From Synechococcus sp. MED850 (GTDB lineage Bacteria; Cyanobacteriota; Cyanobacteriia; PCC-6307; Cyanobiaceae): 11,079 nucleotides of DNA. Of this stretch, positions 1 to 7,554 are shown one piece after another. Position 1 is the first letter of the stretch, and every line of letters starts with the position of its first letter. The stretch is from the NCBI GenBank assembly GCA_002700765.1, contig PAEP01000042.1:53122-64200 (forward strand), in the 5' to 3' direction. The translations under genes and the position numbers were made by a program. The notes beneath the pieces were generated by a model. It made no database searches. It saw only the letters and a list, made by a program, of their open reading frames with translations, and was not told where the DNA came from.

Positions 1-119
1 TCACACACCACGGCATGCACCCGGTGCATGGATTCACTGATGCAGCCACGCTTCAGGGTGACCTCGAGAGGCGGAGTGCCTGATCGGGACCCAGCGTTGA
101 ACCCTGAGGCGAGAGCCAT
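1..119 (-). CDS. Asparaginase II family protein, N-terminal fragment (continues beyond window start)
   Basis: Only the first 39 codons lie in the window. The translation begins MALASGFNAGSRSG and continues with PPLEVTLKRGCISESMHRVH and then AVVCD. The pattern of a hydrophobic residue, EV, a short strand, then ES.HRVHAVVCD is typical of the N-terminus of the asparaginase II (LasA-like, PF06089) family. That family is distinct from the classical type I/II L-asparaginases; characterised members hydrolyse asparagine to aspartate and ammonia. The ATG at 117-119 is the first possible start after the in-frame TGA of the upstream gene (138-140). A GAGG lies 11 bases upstream of it and a second GAGG touches it. 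It is the last visible gene of a minus-strand run that includes DUF3318, rsfS and CGLD27, with an 18-base gap to CGLD27, so co-transcription is likely. Catalytic residues are outside the window, so activity cannot be judged. Confidence 0.75.
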   Translation of the reverse strand, partial: MALASGFNAGSRSGTPPLEVTLKRGCISESMHRVHAVVC

Positions 120-137
120 CCTCGATGTGTCCTCGTT

Positions 138-632
138 TCAGAGAGCCTGACAGAGGCTCGCGCCGCCCAGCATCAAGCCTGCGGACAACGCCATGGCACG
201 CGCCAGCCGGCTCAGGATCGGCCTCACCTCATGCCGTGCCACCAGCAGGTCCCGCTCCCTCCAGGAAAGCGGCTTCTCCCAGGTCTGGCCGTCATACCAA
301 CCGGATTCCTCGTAATCGACGCATTCAGCCAGCAGCCGCTTCATCACATAGGTCCATCCCAACCACTGACGCATCAACAGCAGCAGAGGCAGCACCAGGG
401 AGGCCACGGCTGCGGAAGCGATCAGGCGTGGCGGATCCAAACGCAGGGTCCAGCTCCCGCTCGCCACTAGGGCACTGAACGGAAACATCAGGAACCAGCT
501 GATCAGCAGGCTCCTGCGCAGGCTGGATGAAACACCGGTTGGCCACGAAAAAAACCAGGATTCGCTCAGCTGCTGAAATTCCTCGAGGGGGCGTTGCTCG
601 GGCGGAACTGGACAGGACACGGTCTCGGCCAT
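138..632 (-). CDS. CGLD27 (DUF1230 / ycf36-like) family membrane protein
   Basis: This is a 164-residue protein of the CGLD27 family (Conserved in Green Lineage and Diatoms 27, PF06799), also encoded as ycf36 in some algal plastids. The visible family signature is an N-terminal CPVPPEQRP block (residues 7-15), a WFFSWP stretch (26-31), and a C-terminal block with YEESGWYDGQ.WEKP (107-121) followed by RERDLLVARHEVRPIL (125-140). Hydrophobic segments at about 41-60, 70-88 and 145-162 suggest two or three membrane helices, so it is probably a thylakoid or plasma-membrane protein. The biochemical role is unknown; plant and algal homologues are reported to respond to iron deficiency. It lies 16 bases downstream of rsfS and 18 bases upstream of the asparaginase-like gene in the same direction. 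No strong Shine-Dalgarno precedes the ATG. The length matches the family, and the identification is fairly secure. Confidence 0.88.
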   Translation of the reverse strand: MAETVSCPVPPEQRPLEEFQQLSESWFFSWPTGVSSSLRRSLLISWFLMFPFSALVASGSWTLRLDPPRLIASAAVASLVLPLLLLMRQWLGWTYVMKRLLAECVDYEESGWYDGQTWEKPLSWRERDLLVARHEVRPILSRLARAMALSAGLMLGGASLCQAL

Positions 633-648
633 GGCTGTAGGGCCGCAA

Positions 649-1008
649 TCAGCCTGAAGTTAGAAACGGACGGCTCTCACCGTGACTCCAGAACGCTTCG
701 AGGTCGTAGTAACCGCGTTCCGTCGGCTGCAGAACATGAACGATCAAGTCGCCGTAATCGAGAAGGGCCCAACGCCCCTCGTTGATGCCTTCCTTGCGCA
801 GCGGCAGCCGCTCCGCTTCCAGCTCAAGACGATCCTCCACAGACCCTGCGATCGCCCGAACCTGCACATCGGACTGTCCACCGGCAATCACCAACCAATC
901 CGCGAGGCTCGACACCTCGTCAACGCGGATCAAACGGATGTCACTCGCCTTGCGGTCGTCGCAGGCATCAGCGGCCAGCTCGGCCAACTTGACGCTATCC
1001 ATAGACAT
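649..1008 (-). CDS. rsfS: Ribosome silencing factor RsfS (Iojap family)
   Basis: This 119-residue protein matches the RsfS/Iojap family (PF02410). The family binds ribosomal protein uL14 on the 50S subunit and blocks joining with the 30S subunit, which lowers translation during nutrient limitation. Key stretches are ADWLVIAGGQSDVQVRAIA (residues 36-54) and, near the C-terminus, EGRWALLDYGDLIVHVLQP (77-95) then ERGYYDLEAFW (97-107), the usual family core of EG..RW.LLDYGD.IVHV and R.YYDLE.FW. The start is drawn at the ATG ending at 1008. A second in-frame ATG two codons later (ending at 1002) gives [10 protein letters not shown] and is equally plausible. Either start overlaps the DUF3318 stop codon (14 or 8 bases), suggesting translational coupling. 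It is the second gene of the minus-strand unit, and the whole domain is intact. Confidence 0.95.
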   Translation of the reverse strand: MSMDSVKLAELAADACDDRKASDIRLIRVDEVSSLADWLVIAGGQSDVQVRAIAGSVEDRLELEAERLPLRKEGINEGRWALLDYGDLIVHVLQPTERGYYDLEAFWSHGESRPFLTSG

Positions 1009-1630
1009 TTTCGCTGGTAACGGAACTGCGAGAACCCTCCTGTTGCGCCATTTCTGCCCTCGCTTTGCTGGCGCTCTTCCTCAGCGCTTCAAGCCGATCT
1101 TCGTAAAAACCGCGCTTGCGCTTTTTGCGGGTCTGCTCCGTCAATTCCTTGAGCGCGCCGCCAAGGCTTCGATAAGCATTCGGCACGCTGTACCCGAAGC
1201 GGCAGGCCAGATCGATGGCGCGTTCATCGGCCGTGATCGCATCCTGCAGGCGCTTCTCCGAGTTGTTTTTCAGATAGAGCCGATAACCGGCAAAGCCTGA
1301 GAGCCCCAGAGCCATGAACAGCAGAAGGCCGTCCTGGACCCAGAGTTCACCGATCGCACCACCAAGACCGATCGCCAGGGCAGCCATTTCCCAACCATCG
1401 CGGGGAATGGTGTCGTTCTGAATGCGACCAACCTCATGCCAGAACAAAAGGTTGCGGTGATCAAGCGCAAACTGATCCCATTGATCGAGATCCACCTGGA
1501 TCTCCACTTCATCTCGGCCGATTTCCTCCAAGGTGATCAACGGAGGATCGACAGCTGCGGCGGATTCAACGAAGACCCAGCTCTGCATCTCTGGTGGCAG
1601 CAGCCCCTTGAGGCGCTGGAGCTCACTCAT
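995..1630 (-). CDS. DUF3318 domain-containing membrane protein
   Basis: This 211-residue protein matches my recollection of the cyanobacterial DUF3318 family (PF11780). The conserved core starts with [20 protein letters not shown] (residues 10-29) and includes [18 protein letters not shown] (59-76). It then has two adjacent hydrophobic segments, about 81-97 ([17 protein letters not shown]) and 101-118, separated by VQDG, so it is probably a two-helix membrane hairpin. After the helices comes an amphipathic region with [14 protein letters not shown] (134-147) and SLGGALKEL (155-163), ending in a very basic stretch (about 167-174) and a low-complexity tail. Function is unknown. The HE pair in FWHEVGRI resembles half of a zincin motif, but the second histidine of HExxH is absent, so I do not call it a protease. 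It is the first gene of the minus-strand unit, starts 119 bases from the divergent carB, and overlaps rsfS. Confidence 0.85.
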   Translation of the reverse strand: MSELQRLKGLLPPEMQSWVFVESAAAVDPPLITLEEIGRDEVEIQVDLDQWDQFALDHRNLLFWHEVGRIQNDTIPRDGWEMAALAIGLGGAIGELWVQDGLLLFMALGLSGFAGYRLYLKNNSEKRLQDAITADERAIDLACRFGYSVPNAYRSLGGALKELTEQTRKKRKRGFYEDRLEALRKSASKARAEMAQQEGSRSSVTSENVYG

Positions 1631-1749
1631 CGTTTCCGCAATCCCACAATGCCTTTACGGTAGCGAGCCTCCGCGTCGGAACCGTCCATGCGCAGGTTCG
1701 GACACTGCTGCGTGGGAAGCTGATCGGGTTTGGCTACACATCGCTGCCC
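1631..1749. promoter_or_regulatory. Divergent intergenic region between the DUF3318 unit and carB
   Basis: These 119 bases separate two divergently transcribed genes, so promoters for both directions should lie here or just inside the gene starts. I looked for -35/-10 pairs on both strands and found none that is convincing. A TACACA at 1735-1740 and, on the minus strand, a TACCGT are weak -10-like words without a well-spaced -35. No clear Shine-Dalgarno precedes carB (ATG at 1750). There is no strong hairpin suggesting attenuation. The role as a divergent promoter region is inferred from gene arrangement only. Confidence 0.4.
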
Positions 1750-4700
1750 ATGCCCCGGCGGACCGATCTGCGTCGAATCCTGCTGCTGGGGTCTGGGCCG
1801 ATCGTGATCGGCCAGGCCTGTGAATTCGATTACTCGGGGACCCAGGCCTGCAAAGCCCTGCGAGCGGAGGGTTTCGAGGTGATCCTCGTGAACTCCAATC
1901 CGGCGTCGATCATGACCGACCCGGGCATGGCGGATCGCACCTACATCGAACCGCTGACAGCGGATGTGGTCACCCAGGTGATCGAGACCGAGCGCCCCGA
2001 TGCGCTGCTGCCCACCATGGGCGGCCAGACCGCACTGAACCTGGCGGTTGAACTGGCTGAGAACGGAACGCTCGAACGGTTTTCGGTTGAGCTGATCGGT
2101 GCGGATCTGAACGCGATTCAGAAAGCGGAAGACCGTCTGCTGTTCAAGCAGGCCATGGAACGCATCGGCGTGAAGGTCTGCCCATCCGGCATCGCTTCAA
2201 CACTGGAGGAGGCGGAGGCTGTCGGCGCTGCAATCGGCAGTTTTCCGCGCATCATTCGGCCGGCCTTCACCCTTGGAGGCAGTGGTGGCGGCATTGCCTA
2301 CAACCCTGAGGAGTACGCCGCCATCTGCAAGAGCGGTCTTGAGGCCAGCCCTGTCTCCCAGATCCTGATCGAACAGTCCCTCCTGGGCTGGAAGGAATTC
2401 GAGCTGGAGGTGATGCGCGATCTGGCGGACAACGTCGTGATCGTCTGCAGCATCGAAAACCTCGATCCGATGGGGGTTCACACCGGCGACTCGATCACGG
2501 TGGCTCCAGCCCAAACCCTCACCGACCGCGAGTACCAGCGGCTGCGTGATCAATCGATTGCGATCATCCGTGAGATCGGAGTTGCCACCGGCGGCAGCAA
2601 CATTCAGTTCGCCATCAATCCCAGCAATGGCGATGTGGTGGTGATCGAGATGAATCCGCGGGTGAGCCGCTCCTCGGCCCTGGCCAGCAAGGCGACGGGA
2701 TTTCCGATCGCCAAAATCGCTGCACGCCTCGCCGTGGGGTACACCCTTGGCGAAATCATCAACGACATCACCGGCAAGACCCCGGCGTGTTTCGAACCCA
2801 CGATTGATTACGTGGTGACGAAGATCCCCCGCTTCGCCTTCGAGAAGTTCCGTGGCAGTCCAGCGGTGCTCACCACATCGATGAAATCCGTCGGTGAAGC
2901 GATGGCCATCGGACGCTGTTTCGAGGAATCCTTCCAGAAGGCTCTGCGCTCCCTGGAGACCGGGCTTGCCGGCTGGGAGTCCACTGATCCCGACCATGAG
3001 CTGACCGACAGTGAGATCGATCGCTTGCTGCGTACACCGTCACCGGAACGAATCCTGACGGTGCGCAGCGCCATGCAACGCGGACGATCCGATGAGCAGA
3101 TCCACCAGCTGAGCAGCATCGATCCCTGGTTCCTGGCGAAGCTGCGGGTTCTGATCAACACCGAACAGGAGCTGCTGCGGGGGCGCAGCCTCGATCAACT
3201 GAGCAAGAACGATCTGTTCCGGCTGAAACAACTGGGCTTCTCCGACCGCCAGATCGCCAAAGCGACCGGCTGCACCGAACTGAACGTGCGTCGACAGCGC
3301 TTGAGCCTGGGGATCCAAGCAGTATTCAAAACAGTGGACACCTGTGCCGCCGAGTTCGCGTCAACCACGCCATATCACTACTCCACCTATGAGAAACCGC
3401 TGCAGAAGCTGAGCGAGGACGGCAGCCTGATCACCCTGCCACCAGCCACAGAGGTCAGCCCCAGCAAGGCAGGTCGCAAGATGATGATCCTTGGCGGTGG
3501 CCCCAACCGGATCGGTCAGGGCATCGAATTCGACTACTGCTGTTGTCACGCCTCATTCGCGGCCCAGGACCAGGGGATCACCACCGTGATGATGAACAGC
3601 AATCCCGAGACGGTGTCCACGGACTACGACACCAGCGACAGCCTCTACTTCGAGCCGCTCACCCTCGAGGACGTTCTCAATGTGATCGAAGCAGAGCAGC
3701 CCGATGGAGTGGTGGTTCAGTTCGGCGGCCAGACGCCCTTGAAACTGGCGATTCCTCTGCTGCGCTGGCTCGAGAGCGATGAGGGTCGTGCCACCGGCAC
3801 CCACATCTGGGGCACTTCACCGGAATCGATCGACCGCGCTGAGGACCGAGAGCAATTTGAAGCCATCCTCGAGGATCTCGCCATCCGACAACCGCGTCAC
3901 GGGCTAGCCCGCAGCGAAGAGGAAGCACGACATGTGGCGGATAACGTCGGTTACCCGGTGGTGGTGCGTCCCTCCTACGTGCTTGGTGGTCGGGCCATGG
4001 AGGTGGTCTTCGACGAAGACGAGTTGAATCGCTACATGCGTGAAGCGGTTCAGGTTGAGCCTGATCACCCCGTGCTGATCGACCAGTACCTCGAGAATGC
4101 CACCGAGGTGGATGTCGATGCCCTCTGTGACCGCAACGGTGATGTGGTGATCGGCGGTCTGATGGAACACATCGAACCAGCCGGCATTCATTCCGGGGAT
4201 TCAGCCTGTTGCCTGCCCGCCGTGTCGCTCGGGGAGGAGGCCCTCAGCACCATCCGCGCCTGGAGTGAAGCCCTGGCTGTCGCCTTGAAAGTGCAGGGGT
4301 TGATCAACCTGCAATTCGCCGTGCAACGGGACGCTGAAGGCCGTGAGGTTGTGTTCATCATCGAAGCCAACCCACGAGCATCGCGCACGGTGCCTTTTGT
4401 GGCCAAGGCCACAGGCCGACCACTGGCGCGGTTCGCCACCCGAGTGATGGCCGGCGAAACCCTCGCTGAAGTGGGTCTTCTGGAGGAGCCCAAACCGCCG
4501 CTTCAGGCGATCAAAGAGGCCGTTCTGCCCTTCCGACGGTTTCCTGGAGCCGACAGCGTGCTCGGTCCAGAGATGCGTTCCACCGGCGAGGTGATGGGTT
4601 CCGCCAGCAGTTTCGGCATGGCTTACGCGAAGGCGGAACTTGGAGCAGGGGAGGCTTTGCCGACCCAAGGGAGCATTTTCCTGTCCACCCACGACCGGGA

Positions 4701-5073
4701 CAAACCAGCTCTGGTGCCTGTGGCGGCCCGCCTGATCGAACTGGGCTTTGACGTGATGGCCACCACGGGCACAGCCCGTGCTCTTGCCGAGGCGGGACTG
4801 ACCGTTCAGCCGGTGCTGAAGGTTCATGAAGGACGCCCGAACATCGAAGATCTGATTCGTTCGAATCGGGTTCAGCTGGTGATCAACACGCCGATCGGTC
4901 GTCAGGCCGCCCATGACGACAAATATCTGCGCAGGGCAGCCCTGGATTACGCGGTTCCCACCGTCACGACCCTGGCCGGCGCTAGGGCCGCAGTGGAAGC
5001 GATCTCGGCCCTGCAGCAACAGACGACCCTGAGCATTCATGCTCTGCAGGACATCCATGCCCAAACGATCTGA
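1750..5073 (+). CDS. carB: Carbamoyl-phosphate synthase large subunit
   Basis: This 1107-residue enzyme makes carbamoyl phosphate from bicarbonate, two ATP and ammonia passed from CarA, feeding pyrimidine and arginine synthesis. The two homologous ATP-grasp halves are clear: about 1-404 (carboxyphosphate; [17 protein letters not shown] at 14-30, R170, E300-N302-R304) and about 578-965 (carbamate kinase; [15 protein letters not shown] at 582-596, E872-N874-R876). A helical oligomerisation domain lies between them, and a C-terminal MGS-like allosteric domain runs from about 970. Aligned by eye with E. coli CarB, the UMP/IMP-site residues K954, T974, T977 and K993 correspond to K985, T1005, T1008 and K1024; E. 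coli T1017 corresponds to P1048. The protein is about 34 residues longer than E. coli's, mainly through a longer linker (about 549-577) and an insert near 671-687. The start gives [16 protein letters not shown], matching the family. carA is not adjacent. The gene is intact. Confidence 0.98.
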   Translation: MPRRTDLRRILLLGSGPIVIGQACEFDYSGTQACKALRAEGFEVILVNSNPASIMTDPGMADRTYIEPLTADVVTQVIETERPDALLPTMGGQTALNLAVELAENGTLERFSVELIGADLNAIQKAEDRLLFKQAMERIGVKVCPSGIASTLEEAEAVGAAIGSFPRIIRPAFTLGGSGGGIAYNPEEYAAICKSGLEASPVSQILIEQSLLGWKEFELEVMRDLADNVVIVCSIENLDPMGVHTGDSITVAPAQTLTDREYQRLRDQSIAIIREIGVATGGSNIQFAINPSNGDVVVIEMNPRVSRSSALASKATGFPIAKIAARLAVGYTLGEIINDITGKTPACFEPTIDYVVTKIPRFAFEKFRGSPAVLTTSMKSVGEAMAIGRCFEESFQKALRSLETGLAGWESTDPDHELTDSEIDRLLRTPSPERILTVRSAMQRGRSDEQIHQLSSIDPWFLAKLRVLINTEQELLRGRSLDQLSKNDLFRLKQLGFSDRQIAKATGCTELNVRRQRLSLGIQAVFKTVDTCAAEFASTTPYHYSTYEKPLQKLSEDGSLITLPPATEVSPSKAGRKMMILGGGPNRIGQGIEFDYCCCHASFAAQDQGITTVMMNSNPETVSTDYDTSDSLYFEPLTLEDVLNVIEAEQPDGVVVQFGGQTPLKLAIPLLRWLESDEGRATGTHIWGTSPESIDRAEDREQFEAILEDLAIRQPRHGLARSEEEARHVADNVGYPVVVRPSYVLGGRAMEVVFDEDELNRYMREAVQVEPDHPVLIDQYLENATEVDVDALCDRNGDVVIGGLMEHIEPAGIHSGDSACCLPAVSLGEEALSTIRAWSEALAVALKVQGLINLQFAVQRDAEGREVVFIIEANPRASRTVPFVAKATGRPLARFATRVMAGETLAEVGLLEEPKPPLQAIKEAVLPFRRFPGADSVLGPEMRSTGEVMGSASSFGMAYAKAELGAGEALPTQGSIFLSTHDRDKPALVPVAARLIELGFDVMATTGTARALAEAGLTVQPVLKVHEGRPNIEDLIRSNRVQLVINTPIGRQAAHDDKYLRRAALDYAVPTVTTLAGARAAVEAISALQQQTTLSIHALQDIHAQTI

Positions 5074-5104
5074 TCGGTAGGGTTGAGGTCACTGCTGATC
5101 AGAC

Positions 5105-5788
5105 TTGACCGCTTCAGCCAGCCCTTCAGCGACAGCCACGCTTGCCCCCGGCAGCGATTGCCGCGATGCATTTCAGCGGGCCTACGAGAACCGCTACACC
5201 TGGGCACCGGGATTCTCTGGCTACCGCGGTCGCTGCATCTGGGAACAGGGGGATCGATCGGTTGAAGGCACCTTTCAGGTGGGAGCCGATCTGAAGGCGA
5301 CCGTTGAAGGAATAGACGACGAAGAGGTGTTGAAAGCGATCAACTCCCAACTTTGGGAGGTGGCCATCCATCGGGTCCGCCGCAGTTTCGAGCAGACCCA
5401 TGGCCAGAACACCTTCACCGCTGGGGACACCGACGCCGTTGGGACCGAGGTGATCGTGGGCGGCAAGGGCGAAGGCGACCGCTATCGCATCAAGGACGAT
5501 GTGGTGACAATGGTGCACCGTCACATCCACGGAACGGTGGTGACGATCTTCACCACCGAGGTCACCCACACCGGTGCCGGATACCTCAGCCACACCTACA
5601 CCAGTCAGTACGCCGACCCCGCTTCAGGGGAGACGCGCGGCGGCCGCAACACATTCACGGATACATTTGCGCCCCTGCCTGATGGCGGGCCCTGGGTGTT
5701 GCAAAAGCGCGTGATCGAAACAGACGCTCACGGTGATCAGGAGGGCGGATGTCAGACCTTCCACTTCGAAGCACTGGAAACGCTCTAA
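5105..5788 (+). CDS. DUF3386 family protein
   Basis: This 227-residue soluble protein resembles the DUF3386 family of cyanobacteria (PF11866, from memory), whose function is unknown. Characteristic stretches are AYENRYTWAPGFSGYRG (residues 26-42), DRYRIKDDVVTMVHRHI (125-141), and GGRNTFTDTFAPLPDGGPW (179-197), followed by QKRVIETDAHG (200-210). The pattern of alternating strands looks like a beta-rich fold. There is no signal peptide or membrane helix. The start must be TTG at 5105: an in-frame TGA sits at 5096-5098, and no ATG or GTG occurs in frame before the conserved SDCRDAF block. No well-placed Shine-Dalgarno is visible; a GAGG at 5085-5088 is too far away. It begins 31 bases after carB and ends 58 bases before the AGCS symporter, so all three may share a transcript. 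Confidence 0.75.
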   Translation: MTASASPSATATLAPGSDCRDAFQRAYENRYTWAPGFSGYRGRCIWEQGDRSVEGTFQVGADLKATVEGIDDEEVLKAINSQLWEVAIHRVRRSFEQTHGQNTFTAGDTDAVGTEVIVGGKGEGDRYRIKDDVVTMVHRHIHGTVVTIFTTEVTHTGAGYLSHTYTSQYADPASGETRGGRNTFTDTFAPLPDGGPWVLQKRVIETDAHGDQEGGCQTFHFEALETL

Positions 5789-5846
5789 ATCGTTTGCTCT
5801 GACTGGACGCCTGTGACACCATCTCCGGAAGATCAGGCTTGCCGAG

Positions 5847-7199
5847 ATGGATTCCTTCAATGAAGCGGTTCAGACCATCAACGGGCCGATCAACAGCCTG
5901 GTTTGGGGCTGGCCAACCGTCAGTTTGATCGCCATCACTGGCGTGGTGCTCATGCTTGGCCTGAGCTTCATGCCGTTGCGACGACTGATTTACGGCGTGC
6001 GGATGATGCTGAATCCCGCCGATGGCCTGAACGAAGGGGAGATCTCACCGTTTCAGGCCTTGATGACCTCCCTCTCGGCCACCATCGGCACCGGAAACAT
6101 CGCCGGCGTCGCCGGAGCGATTGCCGTTGGCGGTCCTGGAGCGGTGTTCTGGATGTGGATGATTGCCATCTTCGGCATCGCCACCAAGTACGCCGAAGCG
6201 GTCCTTGCGGTGCAGTTCCGTGAGACCGATGACAAGGGCAACCATGTCGGAGGCCCGATGTACTACATCCGCAATGGCCTTGGAAGTCGGTGGAGCTGGC
6301 TGGCGGGGCTGTTCGCCCTGTTCGGCATGCTCGCCGGATTTGGAATCGGCAACGGCGTTCAGGTCTTCGAGGTTTCCTCGGCACTTGAGGCAGCCGGGAT
6401 TCCAAGGGTGGTCACAGGAGTCGTGCTCGGAGTTCTGGTGTTCTCCGTGATCATCGGAGGCATCAAACGGATCGCCCAGGCAGCTTCGGCAATCGTCCCG
6501 GTGATGTCTCTGCTCTATGTGCTGGCTTGCCTGATCGTGCTGGTCCTCAACATCGACGGCGTCCCCGCAGCCTTCGCCATGATCGTGACCAACGCCTTTT
6601 CAGGAGAAGCTGCGGCAGGTGGCGCCTTTGGCCAAGTGGTGCTGATGGGCTTCAAGCGAGGCATTTTCTCCAATGAAGCCGGCCTGGGCAGTGCCCCGAT
6701 CGCCCACGCCGCGGCCAACACCAATGACCCGGTCCGTCAAGGCACCGTGGCCATGCTCGGCACGTTTATCGACACCATCATCATCTGCACCATGACGGCC
6801 CTGGTGATCATCACCACCACAGGGAAGGCGTTGATCGATGGCACCAACGAACTGAGTGGCTCAAATCTGTCCATCGCAGCCTTCAACAGCGGACTTCCAG
6901 GAAGCGGAATCGTGGTGACCATCGGATTGGTGGTGTTCGCCTTCACCACCGTTCTCGGATGGAGTTTCTACGGCGAACGCTGCACGACCTATCTCTTTGG
7001 AACCAGCGCGATCCTTCCGTTCCGCCTTCTCTGGGTTGCCATGGTGGTGTTCGCATCAATCGCCGGCACCAGTGGTGCTGTCTGGGGAGTCGCTGACACC
7101 CTGAATGGTCTGATGGCCTTGCCGAACCTTGTGGCCCTGCTGCTGCTGTCGGGAACGGTGTTCAAACTCACCCGCAACTACAAATTCGGCAGCGACTGA
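5847..7199 (+). CDS. Sodium:alanine/glycine symporter, AGCS family
   Basis: This 450-residue integral membrane protein belongs to the amino acid carrier AGCS family (TC 2.A.25, PF01235), which uses a LeuT-like fold to import alanine, glycine or similar amino acids with Na+ (or H+). Diagnostic motifs are SATIGTGNIAGVAGAIAVGG (residues 77-96, the broken first core helix that binds substrate and ion), GPGAVFWMWMIAIFG (97-110), GGPMYYI (135-141), KRGIFSNEAGLGSAP (270-284) and GWSFYGE (371-377). About ten or eleven hydrophobic helices are visible. The length is normal for the family, and the ATG at 5847 leaves a short N-terminal helix (MDSFNEAVQTINGPINSLVW) typical of homologues. Substrate preference cannot be read from the sequence, so no gene symbol is given. 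It ends at a strong terminator and faces the convergent DUF6447 gene. Confidence 0.94.
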   Translation: MDSFNEAVQTINGPINSLVWGWPTVSLIAITGVVLMLGLSFMPLRRLIYGVRMMLNPADGLNEGEISPFQALMTSLSATIGTGNIAGVAGAIAVGGPGAVFWMWMIAIFGIATKYAEAVLAVQFRETDDKGNHVGGPMYYIRNGLGSRWSWLAGLFALFGMLAGFGIGNGVQVFEVSSALEAAGIPRVVTGVVLGVLVFSVIIGGIKRIAQAASAIVPVMSLLYVLACLIVLVLNIDGVPAAFAMIVTNAFSGEAAAGGAFGQVVLMGFKRGIFSNEAGLGSAPIAHAAANTNDPVRQGTVAMLGTFIDTIIICTMTALVIITTTGKALIDGTNELSGSNLSIAAFNSGLPGSGIVVTIGLVVFAFTTVLGWSFYGERCTTYLFGTSAILPFRLLWVAMVVFASIAGTSGAVWGVADTLNGLMALPNLVALLLLSGTVFKLTRNYKFGSD

Positions 7200-7213
7200 T
7201 CAACACAGATCAG
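7196..7213. repeat. Small inverted repeat over the AGCS stop codon
   Basis: CTGATC (7196-7201) and GATCAG (7208-7213) form a perfect 6-base-pair stem with a 6-base loop (AACACA). The repeat includes the TGA stop of the symporter (7197-7199) and abuts the large terminator stem. A hairpin of this size is expected by chance, so any role is speculative; stacking next to the terminator could help 3'-end stability. Confidence 0.35.
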
Positions 7214-7253
7214 GCATCAAAAAAGGGGGGCATTGCCCCCCTTTTTTGATGCC
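7213..7253. terminator. Bidirectional Rho-independent terminator
   Basis: A perfect inverted repeat has left arm GGCATCAAAAAAGGGGGG (7213-7230) and right arm CCCCCCTTTTTTGATGCC (7236-7253), around the 5-base loop CATTG. The first and last loop bases can pair too, giving 19 base pairs and a 3-base loop. Six G:C pairs at the top of the stem are followed by six A:U pairs. On either strand the transcript therefore has a GC stem followed by a U tract. It lies between the ends of the convergent AGCS (stop at 7199) and DUF6447 (stop at 7266) genes, so it most likely terminates both. Confidence 0.93.
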
Positions 7254-7265
7254 ACTGAACAGCAA

Positions 7266-7505
7266 TCAGCCCTGACCTTCAGGCAGAGGAGTGACGCCCT
7301 GAAGCTTCTCGTTCAACTGCATGGCCAGGCTTTGACGCCCAACAGCGAGGACCTTGAGCGTGTCCTCATGCATGCGCAGCTGGGCATCAGCAACCTGCAT
7401 CCCGCGAACCAGCTCTTTCATCTCGTCGGGAAGGGTGTTGAGGTCATATCGCTTTCCCTCAAACGTGAGCACAGGGTTGGAGGTGTTGGCTGCGGAGTCA
7501 GTCAT
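7266..7505 (-). CDS. Small DUF6447-like protein
   Basis: This 79-residue protein has the core PVLTFEGKRYDLNTLPDE (residues 11-28), followed by a long amphipathic helix-forming stretch (about 29-70) containing MKELVRGMQVADAQLRMHED and then TLKVLAVGRQSLAMQLNEKL. I recognise this pattern as DUF6447, a small family seen in marine cyanobacteria; the assignment is from memory. Function is unknown. A short beta element plus a helix or coiled coil suggests a protein that oligomerises or binds a partner. There is no signal peptide or membrane segment. The start MTDSAANTSN leaves a short disordered N-terminus, and no Shine-Dalgarno is visible. It begins 49 bases after the ABC exporter on the same strand and ends at the bidirectional terminator, so it may be read from the exporter promoter or from its own. 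Confidence 0.72.
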   Translation of the reverse strand: MTDSAANTSNPVLTFEGKRYDLNTLPDEMKELVRGMQVADAQLRMHEDTLKVLAVGRQSLAMQLNEKLQGVTPLPEGQG

Positions 7506-7554
7506 CGATCACGGCCGGGATGGTTCGGAACCGGCGCTTGAATCGTAGGTGGAT

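Noticed and set aside
848..855. GCGATCGC octamer (HIP1 site)
   Set aside because: The only one I spotted in 11 kb; HIP1 is not enriched in marine picocyanobacteria, and one copy in a GC-rich gene is unremarkable.
782..1300. 172-residue plus-strand frame opposite rsfS and DUF3318
   Set aside because: Antisense of two recognised families; Arg/Ser/Ala-rich translation typical of shadows.
2197..2997. 266-residue minus-strand open frame opposite carB
   Set aside because: Shadow of carB; no recognisable family, biased composition.
4201..5064. 287-residue minus-strand open frame opposite the 3' half of carB
   Set aside because: Antisense shadow of a high-GC coding region; composition is rich in His, Gly, Gln and Arg, no domain is recognisable, and carB on the other strand is certain.
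7522..7532. Short palindrome GGTTCGGAACC between the ABC exporter and DUF6447 genes
   Set aside because: Five-base arms with a one-base centre, too short to form a stable hairpin and expected by chance; no promoter elements around it.
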